Assembly: GCA_913051545.1 (NCBI GenBank)
Contig: CAJXCD010000002.1
Span: 62,001 to 126,000 of the forward strand
Direction of reading: 5' to 3'
Origin: an uncultured Chloroflexota bacterium
GTDB taxonomy: Bacteria; Chloroflexota; Dehalococcoidia; Lucifugimonadales; CAJXCD01
Length of the DNA: 64,000 nt
The position numbers were made by a program, and so were the translations under genes. The notes beneath the pieces are model-generated. The model saw only the letters and a program-made list of their open reading frames with translations, searched no databases and had not been told where the DNA came from. The stretch's first letter is position 1, and each line of letters opens with the position of its first letter. Shown here in pieces: positions 42,917 to 51,257 of the stretch.

Positions 42917-43792
42917 TTGTTTAAGGAACTTGATTGGGCTTATTCGGAGTGTAGCAGGATTACGAAGTCCAGGGCACGTAACTTTTACTATGCATTTCTG
43001 ACCTTGCCAGTTGATCAACGAAAGGCTATTTATACTGCTTATGCGTTTTGTAGGTTGTGTGATGATATAGCTGATGGAAACGAATCTCTCAGTGAAAAGC
43101 GATTTCAGTTAAATTCAGTACGTGAAAAGCTTCGAGACATGGAACACGTTGACACAGATTCTTTCATATTTAAGGCTTTGAATGATACACGTATAAAATT
43201 TGGTATACCAGTGCACTATTTTGAGACAATTATTGATGGGGTTGAATCAGATCTTGTGCCGAATCGTTACAATACTTTTGATGACCTCAGGAGTTACTGT
43301 TACAAAGTAGCATCTGTTGTAGGTCTTATAAGTATAGAAATATTTGGATACGATGATGCGTCTGCTAAAGCGTATGCAATTGATTTGGGAATTGCTATGC
43401 AGCTCACAAACATTTTGCGTGATATACGAGAAGACTCGCAGCTGGGACGTATATACATTCCTGCGGAAGAGATAGAAATGTTCAATTATTCTGAATCACA
43501 ATTGACTGGTAGAGTTATTAATGACTCTTTCCGAGATTTGATGGCATATCAGGTTGATAGAGCAAGAATGCATTTTGTTTCCTCAAGGCCTTTGATAGAT
43601 TTGCTACCTCCTCGATCCAGAGCATGCCCAATGGTTTTGGCGGGAGTTTATGCTAGATTATTGGTTAGAATGGAGTCTGTTGGATATGATGTTTTTAGTA
43701 ATCGAATAAGTCTCGGTACTACTGAGAAATTCTTTTTGATGGTAAAACTATGGTTTGCGAGTCTAATCCCGATAGAAAAAATACAAGGATAG
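42917..43792 (+). CDS. hpnD: Squalene synthase HpnD (presqualene diphosphate synthase)
   Basis: This 291-residue squalene/phytoene synthase-family protein has SRARNFYYAFLTLPVDQRKAIYTAYAFCRLCDDIAD (first Asp-rich motif) and MQLTNILRDIREDSQLGRIYIPAEEI (second). YCYKVASVVGLISIEIFGY is the HpnD-type segment. It uses a TTG start at 42917. Its 3' end overlaps hpnE by 43 bp if hpnE starts at 43750. Confidence 0.87.
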   Translation: MFKELDWAYSECSRITKSRARNFYYAFLTLPVDQRKAIYTAYAFCRLCDDIADGNESLSEKRFQLNSVREKLRDMEHVDTDSFIFKALNDTRIKFGIPVHYFETIIDGVESDLVPNRYNTFDDLRSYCYKVASVVGLISIEIFGYDDASAKAYAIDLGIAMQLTNILRDIREDSQLGRIYIPAEEIEMFNYSESQLTGRVINDSFRDLMAYQVDRARMHFVSSRPLIDLLPPRSRACPMVLAGVYARLLVRMESVGYDVFSNRISLGTTEKFFLMVKLWFASLIPIEKIQG

Positions 43793-45117
43793 TGATCTTG
43801 GGCGGCGGACTAGCGGGTATGTCTGCTGCGTTATCACTTTTGGAAAAAGGTTTCGATGTAACTCTTGTTGAAAGACGACCATTTTTGGGAGGACGAGTAT
43901 TTTCTTTCCAAGACCCCGAGACTGGTTTAGAGGTTGATAATGGGCAACACGTATTTTTGGGATGCTGTAGCTATTACATCAGGTATCTTAAATTAATAGG
44001 ATCCTATGTCAATACACATATACAAGAAGGCATGAATATAGAGGTTGTTTCTGAATCTAAAAAGGGAGCACTCCGTAGTAGGCCTTTTTGGGGAAGGTTA
44101 CATTTATTACCTGCATTTATTAGGTATCCACACTTATCATTCACGGAAAAATTACTTGCTGCTTATTGCTTACTTAAAATCAGGTTTACTAATCGCAGTA
44201 AACAGCTAAGTCTGGATAACGAGTCTGCATATGATTGGTTTAGAAAAAATATGCAGTCTGAACGAATTATTAAAAACTTATGGAATGTCATCATCTTGCC
44301 GGCGCTTAATGACGGCGTTCGAAATGTTAGCGCGGATATGGCATTAATGGTTCTGCAAGACGGGATTCTAGGTACTCCAGCTGCATCGTCAGTGGGCTAT
44401 TCAAAAGTAGGTTTAACTACTTTGAATGGTGATCCGGCAGGTGCTCTAATTGAGGCGAATGGAGGAAAGATGAGGTTAGGTGTGGGGGTGAGGAATTTCA
44501 ATATGTGTAACGATCTTGTGAAAAGTGTAGTTTTAAGCGATGGTACTACTATTCAGGCTGATACTTATATAAGTGCACTCCCTCATCGTGTTTTAAGTAA
44601 ACTTATTTCTGTAGTTCCAAATATGGAGGAGATAGTTTCTAATCTGGAAACTTTGGAAGAATCTCCAATCATCGGGATTCATTTATGGTATGACAGACAG
44701 ATTATGGATGAGGATTTCTTGGCGTTCATAGATAGTCCAATCCAGTTCGTTTTCAACAAGAATAGTAACCAAGACACAACTGGATCATCTAATCAGTATA
44801 TATGTATTTCTCTCAGCGGTGCCTGGGAATACATTGACGTTCCCAAGGATGACCTAATTGAAAGATTCACTCGTGAAATGACTCGTCTTTTCCCTAGGGC
44901 GATGGAAGCTGTTGTTGTAAGGGCTTTGGTAGTTAAGGAACGAAGTGCAACTATCAGATGTATTCCGGGACACTATAAATTACGACCAGGTCAAGTGACA
45001 CCGGTACCAAATTTATTTTTGGCTGGGGATTGGACTGATACAGGCTGGCCTGCGACGATGGAGGGCGCGGTTCGTAGCGGCATTTTGGCAGCTGATCAAG
45101 TCATCAGTATCACGTGA
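43750..45117 (+). CDS. hpnE: Hydroxysqualene dehydroxylase HpnE
   Basis: This 455-residue FAD-dependent amine-oxidase/phytoene-desaturase-type protein reduces hydroxysqualene to squalene in the HpnCDE route. RIVILGGGLAGMSAALSLLEKGFDVTLVERRPFLGGRVFSF is the FAD-binding N-terminus, and DNGQHVFLGCCSYYIRYLKLIGS is characteristic of HpnE. The C-terminal NLFLAGDWTDTGWPATMEGAVRSGILAA closes the FAD site. The ATG at 43750 overlaps hpnD. No squalene-hopene cyclase is in the window. Confidence 0.9.
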   Translation: MVCESNPDRKNTRIVILGGGLAGMSAALSLLEKGFDVTLVERRPFLGGRVFSFQDPETGLEVDNGQHVFLGCCSYYIRYLKLIGSYVNTHIQEGMNIEVVSESKKGALRSRPFWGRLHLLPAFIRYPHLSFTEKLLAAYCLLKIRFTNRSKQLSLDNESAYDWFRKNMQSERIIKNLWNVIILPALNDGVRNVSADMALMVLQDGILGTPAASSVGYSKVGLTTLNGDPAGALIEANGGKMRLGVGVRNFNMCNDLVKSVVLSDGTTIQADTYISALPHRVLSKLISVVPNMEEIVSNLETLEESPIIGIHLWYDRQIMDEDFLAFIDSPIQFVFNKNSNQDTTGSSNQYICISLSGAWEYIDVPKDDLIERFTREMTRLFPRAMEAVVVRALVVKERSATIRCIPGHYKLRPGQVTPVPNLFLAGDWTDTGWPATMEGAVRSGILAADQVISIT

Positions 45118-45134
45118 TGCACAATAAATTTGTA

Positions 45135-46217
45135 CTAACGCAGATCATTTCCTGGTAAATTTGCTATTCTAGATCCATCTCTGTCCATAACATATATTGT
45201 ACTTATTCCATTTTTAGTTGAGTGGAACGCTATTTTCTGGTGTTTATAAGACCATGAGAGTGAATTTTTTTCTTCGCTTGAAAAAGTCAATCTTTTTTCT
45301 ATAGATTTATCGGTGTGTATTGAGTAGATTTCTCTGTGACCATTACGGTCTGATAAGAAGAATATCTGCGATCCATCAGATGGCCAGACAGGGAATATGT
45401 CACCTGCTGCATTGCTGGTTAAGCGAATAGGGGAAGATCCGTCACGATTCATGATATATATTTCCCAATTCCCGTCCCTTCCTGAAGCGAAAGTAATTCG
45501 TGATCCATCTGGTGACCAGGATGGGAAAATATCTGTCATGTCGTTATTGGTTAACCTTTTCAATTTCCCCAAATACATATCTAGGACGTAAATCTCCCAA
45601 TTGTTACCACCTTGATACAAGTGTAATAGGATTTCTTTACCATCCGGTGACCATGAATAAACTAACTTTGGGATCGAAATTAGCGTTGAAGATGGTTCCG
45701 TGGTTCCATTCACAACTGCTGTTAATCCCTTCGTTTTACGAGATAAGTCTGTTCCATCAGATTTCATCACATATAATTCTTCCGTACCATCTCTATCAGA
45801 TATAAAACTAATTTTTTTACCATCCGGTGACCACATCGGCATATAGTCCCACGCTAAGGTGTTAGTAAGTCTAGATAACTTCAGGTTATCTATTTCTAGT
45901 ACGTAAATTTCGTGGTTCCTATCTCGGTTGGATGTGAAAACAATACTGTCACCATAAGGAGACCAAGAAGGGTATGTATCAGAACCCTTGTTGCTCGTTA
46001 ATCGTGTAAGTTTCCCATCCGAGTATCTAACTGAGTATATTTCGTTATTCCCATCTCGGTTGGATGTAAATAAAATATAATCTCCATCCGGTGACCATAG
46101 GGGATCATAGTCTGATGTGAGTTTCTCAAGGCTAATGTCTGATGGTGGATTAGTCTGATCAGCGCATCCTGTTACAATTACAGTTGCTATCAATATAGTT
46201 ATTAAAACTTTAGACAT
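45135..46217 (-). CDS. TolB-like PD40 beta-propeller lipoprotein
   Basis: This 360-residue exported protein has the signal MSKVLITILIATVIVTGCADQ (lipidated Cys18). It is followed by about seven PD40/WD40-like repeats of the form WSPDG-x-x-I-x-F-x-S-x-R-D-G-x-x-E-I-Y. Seven repeats suggest one seven-bladed propeller, as in TolB. The repeats are so alike that the DNA repeats the words for SPDG (for example around 45646, 45824 and 46087). There is no TolB N-terminal domain. It converges with hpnE, 17 bp apart. Confidence 0.85.
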   Translation of the reverse strand: MSKVLITILIATVIVTGCADQTNPPSDISLEKLTSDYDPLWSPDGDYILFTSNRDGNNEIYSVRYSDGKLTRLTSNKGSDTYPSWSPYGDSIVFTSNRDRNHEIYVLEIDNLKLSRLTNTLAWDYMPMWSPDGKKISFISDRDGTEELYVMKSDGTDLSRKTKGLTAVVNGTTEPSSTLISIPKLVYSWSPDGKEILLHLYQGGNNWEIYVLDMYLGKLKRLTNNDMTDIFPSWSPDGSRITFASGRDGNWEIYIMNRDGSSPIRLTSNAAGDIFPVWPSDGSQIFFLSDRNGHREIYSIHTDKSIEKRLTFSSEEKNSLSWSYKHQKIAFHSTKNGISTIYVMDRDGSRIANLPGNDLR

Positions 46218-46308
46218 TTCTTACATACTTGTTTCTTTAATAATGAGTTGGTTGTAGATATAGTTTATTCAGGTGTGCTTTAGGATTTGATATCCAATGA
46301 GGGTTAAT

Positions 46309-46929
46309 TTATACTTGATCTCTCGATTTTGTAATCTTTGAACGTATAATCACCCATAATACTCCGGTAGCAATAACGATGGCTGTAAATATTATGGACA
46401 CCATTCCCAAATTTTCTGAGATAAATATTTCTATTGATTGTCCATAAATCATGATCATGAAGGCTATGAATATAAACCGAATTCCTCTCCCAATCAGTGA
46501 CACTAATATGAATAATCGGAGTTGAACGCCTAACATGCCGGCAGTAATAGCAAATAACTTATAGGGTAGAGGTGTTATTGCCGCTATTAATGTTGCCCAT
46601 ACACCATATTTTTGCAGCATGTTTGCTACTCTAGTAATCTTTCTTTCAGAGAAGAGTCGGTATAGAACAGGACGACCAATTAGTTTACCTATCCAATAGC
46701 CAACTATTGCACCAAGGATGGAAGATATTGTGGTAATAACCGCTAGGTACATAGCTATACCAGAGTTAGTAAGACTCATAATTATCAATAGTGGGTCAGG
46801 AGGGATTGGAGAAAATATCGCATCAGAGAAAGAGGTTAGTGCGAGTAGTAGTACTGCCCAGTCACTTTCAGCAAATCCAATTACCCAATTTTTAAGATCA
46901 TGCAAAGAATTTACTATCATTGGGTACAT
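46309..46929 (-). CDS. DedA/YqaA-like (VTT domain) membrane protein
   Basis: This 206-residue membrane protein of the VTT/DedA superfamily is linked to lipid scrambling or undecaprenyl-phosphate handling in other bacteria. DPLLIIMSLTNSG, GAIVGYWIGKLIGRPVLYRLFSERKI and YGVWATLIAAITPLPYKLFAITAGMLGV are the conserved re-entrant regions (YqaA-type 'TPLPYK'). The ATG directly abuts the pxpC stop (TAAATG), so it is translationally coupled to the 5-oxoprolinase operon. Confidence 0.85.
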   Translation of the reverse strand: MYPMIVNSLHDLKNWVIGFAESDWAVLLLALTSFSDAIFSPIPPDPLLIIMSLTNSGIAMYLAVITTISSILGAIVGYWIGKLIGRPVLYRLFSERKITRVANMLQKYGVWATLIAAITPLPYKLFAITAGMLGVQLRLFILVSLIGRGIRFIFIAFMIMIYGQSIEIFISENLGMVSIIFTAIVIATGVLWVIIRSKITKSRDQV

Positions 46930-48048
46930 TTAAGAAGGATTTTGCACCTCGAGCGCGAGGTCAAAACTTTCATTTCCAATAGTAGCCGTTACCTTACTTT
47001 CAACATGGTCTTCTTCGTTACGTATATTTGAAGTCAGTAAGTCGCCTTCTTTGTTTTTTACTTCAATGAATTTTCCTTCGATTTTTATGCCGACTGGCGG
47101 TGACTTTTGATCTGATATGGCTCGAAGTGCAGCGTTCTGAATGCGGAGGAGATTATGGGCTTCTGGTAATGTTACACACTTGAACCCCAACGATTGGCCT
47201 GGAACTGTCTGTGCAAGACGTCCAAGATCAACACTTATAACAGTTGCAATTTTTGCATATCCCCCTGTTGTGCCTCTGTCAGATAGAAGTATAATTGGAT
47301 TTCCATCACCTGGTACTTGAATTGTACCCGGTGGGTTGCCATCTGAAATCACGTCGGCCTTTTCACTATGTTTTATCCGTGGACCTTTAAGTTTGTAGCC
47401 CATTCTGTCCGACTGTTCCGAGATTGTATAACGAGAGCTGAGGAGAGTTGTGATAGCGTCGGAGTCAAAGCGATCCTGTTGTGGCCCAGGAATTATTCGT
47501 ATAGTGTGACGTCCCCCATACACGGGACTTTTATAACCTGGAGGTAACTGTAGTCCTGTAAAGTCGTGATCTAGTGGCGCTGTAGATAATATATCTCCAG
47601 TTGATAAAGGTCTGCCGTTGAGTCCACCTATGGAAGTTTTTAGGTAGGTAGACCTGCTTCCCATTACTAAAGGAACCTCTATTCCACCTGAGATTGTTAG
47701 GTAACTCCGGAATCCGTCAACTCGTTTACCAAATTTAAGCTCATCACCTTTTTCAACTTTCACGGCTTTCCATCCAGATATAGATTTACCGTTTAAGGTG
47801 GGAGATATATCCGCACCGGTTATTGCTATGAAAGTGGGTGATAGAAACTTTAGGTGTGGCCCAACGAGTGTAATTTCTATACCTGCCAAGTGCTGCTTAT
47901 TTCCTACTAGCAGGTTGGCCGAACGCATGGCGAATTCGTCCATGGCTCCAGATACTGGTACCCCGTAACGCTGATATCCGTATCGACCCAAGTCTTGAAT
48001 TGTACTCAGCATTCCTGGCTGGATAACTTTTATGATATCAATATTCAT
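46930..48048 (-). CDS. pxpC: 5-oxoprolinase subunit C / biotin-dependent carboxyltransferase family (KipA-like)
   Basis: This 372-residue protein of the KipA/PxpC family works with PxpA and PxpB in ATP-driven opening of 5-oxoproline to glutamate. IKVIQPGMLSTIQDLGRYGYQRYGVPVSGAMDEFAMRSANLLVGN is the signature N-terminus; SDRMGYKLKGPRI, GNPPGTIQVPGDGNPIILLSDRGTTGGYAKIATV and DLGRLAQTVPG follow. It lies 11 bp after pxpB and precedes the DedA-like gene with no gap. Confidence 0.92.
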   Translation of the reverse strand: MNIDIIKVIQPGMLSTIQDLGRYGYQRYGVPVSGAMDEFAMRSANLLVGNKQHLAGIEITLVGPHLKFLSPTFIAITGADISPTLNGKSISGWKAVKVEKGDELKFGKRVDGFRSYLTISGGIEVPLVMGSRSTYLKTSIGGLNGRPLSTGDILSTAPLDHDFTGLQLPPGYKSPVYGGRHTIRIIPGPQQDRFDSDAITTLLSSRYTISEQSDRMGYKLKGPRIKHSEKADVISDGNPPGTIQVPGDGNPIILLSDRGTTGGYAKIATVISVDLGRLAQTVPGQSLGFKCVTLPEAHNLLRIQNAALRAISDQKSPPVGIKIEGKFIEVKNKEGDLLTSNIRNEEDHVESKVTATIGNESFDLALEVQNPS

Positions 48049-48059
48049 CTAAAGATTTA

Positions 48060-48788
48060 TCACCTGTGATTCTCTATATTTTCTCGAATTTTTTTGAAAT
48101 CATTTTCATTGTCTATTGGCACGAATTTTACGCTATCTCCTATTGAAACTAGAGTAGGCGGGTTGAGGGTTGAGTTAAACAGATTTAGGGGAGTTTTCCC
48201 GATAACATGCCACCCTCCTGGACTTTCCACAGGATAAATCCCGGTTTGTCCTTCCGCTATTGCTACTGATCCTTCAGGGATCGCATTTCTTGGAGTTTTA
48301 CGCCTTGGGATATGCAGTTTGCTATCTAAGGTCCCAAGGTAAGGAAATCCTGGAGTGAAACCGATCATATATGCTCTGTATAGTGTTTTGGAGTGAATGG
48401 ATATAATTTCTTTTTCTGAAAATTGTGTGCATTCCTCTATAAAATTCATATCAGGTCCGTATTCGCCCCCGTATAAGACTGGGATTTCTAAAATTTTACC
48501 GGTTGATTCCTTCACTGTACCTTGATGGGAAGCTGCTTTTTCTATCATTCTTGATAGATCTGACATCGAGATTTTTAGCGGGTTATATAGGATAAGTACT
48601 GAGGCGTAGGCAGGTACGATATCCAAAATACTTTCGGAGCGTTGATTATCAAGATTCTTTACAAGAGATAGTACGCGTTGGCTTGTTTGAGGGTCGATGC
48701 TGTTACCTAAGTAAACAGTGACTGCTCGATCTCCGGAAGGAACAATTTCAATATCTGGTTGGGAATCGTTTGGAGGGGTTGTTGTCAT
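48060..48788 (-). CDS. pxpB: 5-oxoprolinase subunit B (KipI-like)
   Basis: This 242-residue KipI/PxpB family protein shows the conserved IPVLYGGEYGPDM, AYMIGFTPGFPYLGTLD, IPRRKTPRNAIPEGSVAIAEGQTGIYPVESPGGWHVIGKTPL blocks. The N-terminal third (VPSGDRAVTVYLG.. IVPAYASVLILYNP) is also standard. It sits between pxpA and pxpC with 11-14 bp gaps. Confidence 0.92.
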   Translation of the reverse strand: MTTTPPNDSQPDIEIVPSGDRAVTVYLGNSIDPQTSQRVLSLVKNLDNQRSESILDIVPAYASVLILYNPLKISMSDLSRMIEKAASHQGTVKESTGKILEIPVLYGGEYGPDMNFIEECTQFSEKEIISIHSKTLYRAYMIGFTPGFPYLGTLDSKLHIPRRKTPRNAIPEGSVAIAEGQTGIYPVESPGGWHVIGKTPLNLFNSTLNPPTLVSIGDSVKFVPIDNENDFKKIRENIENHR

Positions 48789-48802
48789 GGAGTTATGCTC
48801 AA

Positions 48803-49567
48803 TTAAACTATTAGACTCAAGGGAGTTACATTGATCCCTTCAGAGTCAAGTTCTTCTCTAATTGCCTTGACCATCTTAGCAGCCCCAGGAGTGTCTCCGT
48901 GAACACAGAGGCTGTCTGTTTGGATATCAATCTCTTCACCACCTATAGATCTTACTTTTTGTTCCGTGATCATTTCAATGCTTCTATAGACCACATCATC
49001 TATATTGTGAATAACCGATCCAGGTATAGATCTGGACACTAAGCTTCCGTCAGGGTTTACTGATCTGTCTGCGAATGTTTCTTTAGCTATTCTTACCCCT
49101 ATTTGTTTAGCGATTTTAGCCCACTTAGACCCAGAGGGTACTATCAGAATCATGTCTGGATCTATATCTAAAATTGTCTGACATATCGAAGTCGCTAAAT
49201 CCTTGTCGTGTACGGCTCGATTGTACATCGCTCCATGTGGTTTAACGTGCTGTAGTTTTTTAGATTTAGTAAATGCTTGAAGGGCACCAATTTGATACGT
49301 TAAGTCGTTTCTCACTTCATCCGGTGATACTGACATGTCTCTTCTTCCAAATCCTTCAATGTCAGGGTAGCTAGGATGTGCACCGATCCCTACTTGGTTC
49401 TGTTCAGCTAAGTCTACGGTTGCTCTCATCCATGACGGTCCTCCAGCATGGAATCCACAGGCTATATTTGCTGAAGATATATATTTCATAATTTCTTCAT
49501 CCAGACCCATTTTGTACACACCAAAGCTTTCACCCACGTCAGAATTCAAATCCACTTTAATGTCCAT
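48803..49567 (-). CDS. pxpA: 5-oxoprolinase subunit A (LamB/YcsF family)
   Basis: This 254-residue protein has VDLNSDVGESFGVYKMGLDEEIMKYISSANIACGFHAGGPSWMRATV, which is the LamB/YcsF signature. GAHPSYPDIEGFGRRDM, HVKPHGAMYNRAV and CVHGDTPGA follow with conserved His/Asp. It is the first gene of pxpA-pxpB-pxpC-dedA. It has a good Shine-Dalgarno (AGGAAGG, 49577-49583) and a promoter with an operator-like dyad at 49601-49630. Confidence 0.93.
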   Translation of the reverse strand: MDIKVDLNSDVGESFGVYKMGLDEEIMKYISSANIACGFHAGGPSWMRATVDLAEQNQVGIGAHPSYPDIEGFGRRDMSVSPDEVRNDLTYQIGALQAFTKSKKLQHVKPHGAMYNRAVHDKDLATSICQTILDIDPDMILIVPSGSKWAKIAKQIGVRIAKETFADRSVNPDGSLVSRSIPGSVIHNIDDVVYRSIEMITEQKVRSIGGEEIDIQTDSLCVHGDTPGAAKMVKAIREELDSEGINVTPLSLIV

Positions 49568-49600
49568 TCAAATGATCCTTCCTGCGATTTGTTTGACCAT

Positions 49601-49630
49601 ATTATATGCCAGTACGTTGCGTACTGCTAA
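49601..49630 (-). promoter_or_regulatory. Promoter with operator-like dyad upstream of pxpABC
   Basis: On the minus strand TTAGCA (49630-49625) and TATAAT (49606-49601) are separated by 18 bp, about 33 bp before the pxpA start. The spacer contains most of a perfect 7-bp dyad, CAGTACG-CAA-CGTACTG (49610-49626). A repressor bound there would cover the promoter, so the operon is probably substrate-controlled. The regulator is not in the window. Confidence 0.6.
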
Positions 49631-49816
49631 AAATCACCCAAATTATATTTAATGTCAATGAAATTAGTTAATCTAATAATTTTTAGAAAGTAACAATTTT
49701 AATGCAATGTATTTGTCTGGAGGGTTATTGCCTAGAGGGTTAGTGGTAATTTGTTGTACAATCTTTTGCATGCTCGTAATACATAGGATCGAGTATTGGG
49801 ATAAGGAGATTTACTA

Positions 49817-50041
49817 ATCGAAACAGGGCTAACACAAGATGGCATTAGGCTTACTATCGTTGGGATAAGTACGGCGTTTAGTTTACTTGTTTTCCTTACT
49901 ATAATAATTTCTATTCTTGGCAGGGTAGTAGCATTTTCTTCATCAAAGAAATTCGGTCGAAGTGGTGATTCAGATGAGTCGCGTAACAAGGCCATAGCAG
50001 CGGTGGCTGTCGTCACTGCTTTGAAAGTGCAAAAAAAGTGA
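49817..50041 (+). CDS. oadG: Sodium-pump decarboxylase gamma subunit (OadG-like) with apparent AUC start
   Basis: This frame of 74 residues has one N-terminal membrane helix (RLTIVGISTAFSLLVFLTIIISILGRVVAF), a hydrophilic stretch, and ends SRNKAIAAVAVVTALKVQKK. That is the architecture and the conserved A-I-A-A-x-x-A-A-L tail of OadG/MmdD gamma subunits. Translation cannot start further upstream because TAA lies three codons after an upstream TTG, and no ATG, GTG or TTG exists before the helix. The codon 8 nt after the strong Shine-Dalgarno AAGGAG (49803-49808) is ATC. Either AUC initiates or the start codon has mutated from ATG. It lies 63 bp before oadB. Gamma subunits anchor the beta-alpha complex. 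Confidence 0.75.
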   Translation: METGLTQDGIRLTIVGISTAFSLLVFLTIIISILGRVVAFSSSKKFGRSGDSDESRNKAIAAVAVVTALKVQKK

Positions 50042-50104
50042 ATGGTTTCAATCAAATTTGTTTTTGTGCTATCTCTAAGATCTTAATTTTGGTGTTGTGA
50101 CTGA

Positions 50105-51256
50105 ATGGATTTTACAAATTTACTTAATTCTTCAGGTTTAGCAAATCTCGAATGGCAGCAAGCGGTTCTTATCGCTGTAGGCCTCGCGTTTGTGTATCTG
50201 GCTGTCACAAGAGGTCGTGAGCCTTATGTGTTGTTGCCTATCGGACTTGGGGTAGTCATAACCAATTTGCCAGAAACGGGGCTGACTCAATTCGATGTTG
50301 GAGAAGGCGGACAACAAGAGTCAGGTATTTTTGGGATAATCCTACACTATGGATTGTCTCATTGGGATCTCTTGCCGCCACTCATATTTTTAGGTATAGG
50401 AGCGATGACAGATTTCGGGCCAGTAATAGCTAATCCTAAAACACTTTTACTTGGAGCAGCAGCGCAAGTAGGTATATTTGTTGCTTTTTGGGGCGCTCTG
50501 GCAACGGGATTATTCAATCTTGGAGAGGCTGCTTCTATAGGCATCATAGGTGGAGCTGATGGTCCTACTACTATTTTCCTGTCATCTGTCTTGGCTCCAG
50601 AAATATTGGGTATAACAGCCGTAGTTGCCTACACTTATATGGCTAGTGTTGTGTTTATTCAACCGCCCTTGATGAAGCTTCTTACTAGTGAGAGAGAACG
50701 AACTATAGTAATGAAGCCTCTTAGAGAAGTTTCACGGACTGAAAAAATGTTGTTCCCGATTATAGCTATGATTCTCATTATACTTGTCGTTCCTCAGTCA
50801 GCTCCGCTTATATCGATGTTCATGATGGGGAATCTGTTTAGGCAGAGTGGTGTAGTGCCGCGGTTAGCAGATGCTGCATCTAACGAGTTATTAAATCTAG
50901 CAACTATTTTTCTAATGCTCACGGTGGGCACCCAATTGACAGCAGCTCGAGTATTTGACATTAATACTATCGTCATACTCATATTGGGTGTTGTTGCCTT
51001 CTCGTGTGGAACGGTAGGGGGGTTGCTGTTCGCAAAATTTATGAACCTGTTTTTAAAGGAAAAAATAAACCCCTTAATTGGTTCTGCCGGGGTATCAGCT
51101 GTGCCAATGGCAGCTAGGATTTCACACCAGATTGGTCAAGAGGCAGATCCAAGTAACTACTTACTGTCACATGCGATGGGACCCAACGTTGCCGGGGTTA
51201 TAGGTTCCGCTGTTGTCGCAGGTGTGTTCATATCGCTTGTTGAGGGAGTTGTTTAG
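50105..51256 (+). CDS. oadB: Na+-translocating decarboxylase beta subunit (OadB/GcdB/MmdB)
   Basis: This 383-residue membrane pump subunit couples decarboxylation of a carboxybiotin to Na+ export. LIFLGIGAMTDFGPVIANPKTLLLGAAAQVGIFVAFWGA, IGIIGGADGPTTIFLSSVLAPE (the Na+-binding Asp) and the C-terminal SAGVSAVPMAARISHQIGQEADPSNYLLSHAMGPNVAGVIGSAVVAGVF are diagnostic. It is followed by a biotin-carrier gene 1 bp after its stop. No alpha (carboxyltransferase) subunit is near, so the substrate (oxaloacetate, methylmalonyl-CoA or glutaconyl-CoA) cannot be decided. Confidence 0.93.
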   Translation: MDFTNLLNSSGLANLEWQQAVLIAVGLAFVYLAVTRGREPYVLLPIGLGVVITNLPETGLTQFDVGEGGQQESGIFGIILHYGLSHWDLLPPLIFLGIGAMTDFGPVIANPKTLLLGAAAQVGIFVAFWGALATGLFNLGEAASIGIIGGADGPTTIFLSSVLAPEILGITAVVAYTYMASVVFIQPPLMKLLTSERERTIVMKPLREVSRTEKMLFPIIAMILIILVVPQSAPLISMFMMGNLFRQSGVVPRLADAASNELLNLATIFLMLTVGTQLTAARVFDINTIVILILGVVAFSCGTVGGLLFAKFMNLFLKEKINPLIGSAGVSAVPMAARISHQIGQEADPSNYLLSHAMGPNVAGVIGSAVVAGVFISLVEGVV

Positions 51257-51257
51257 T

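Noticed and set aside
45135-46217. Repeated short DNA words (around SPDG codons) as a tandem or CRISPR-like repeat
   Set aside because: They follow the 40-45 residue PD40 protein repeat, vary at silent sites and carry no spacer structure.
49732-50055. A 107-codon minus-strand open frame
   Set aside because: It is antisense to the OadG-like gene, whose plus-strand protein has clear family features; the minus-strand product resembles nothing.
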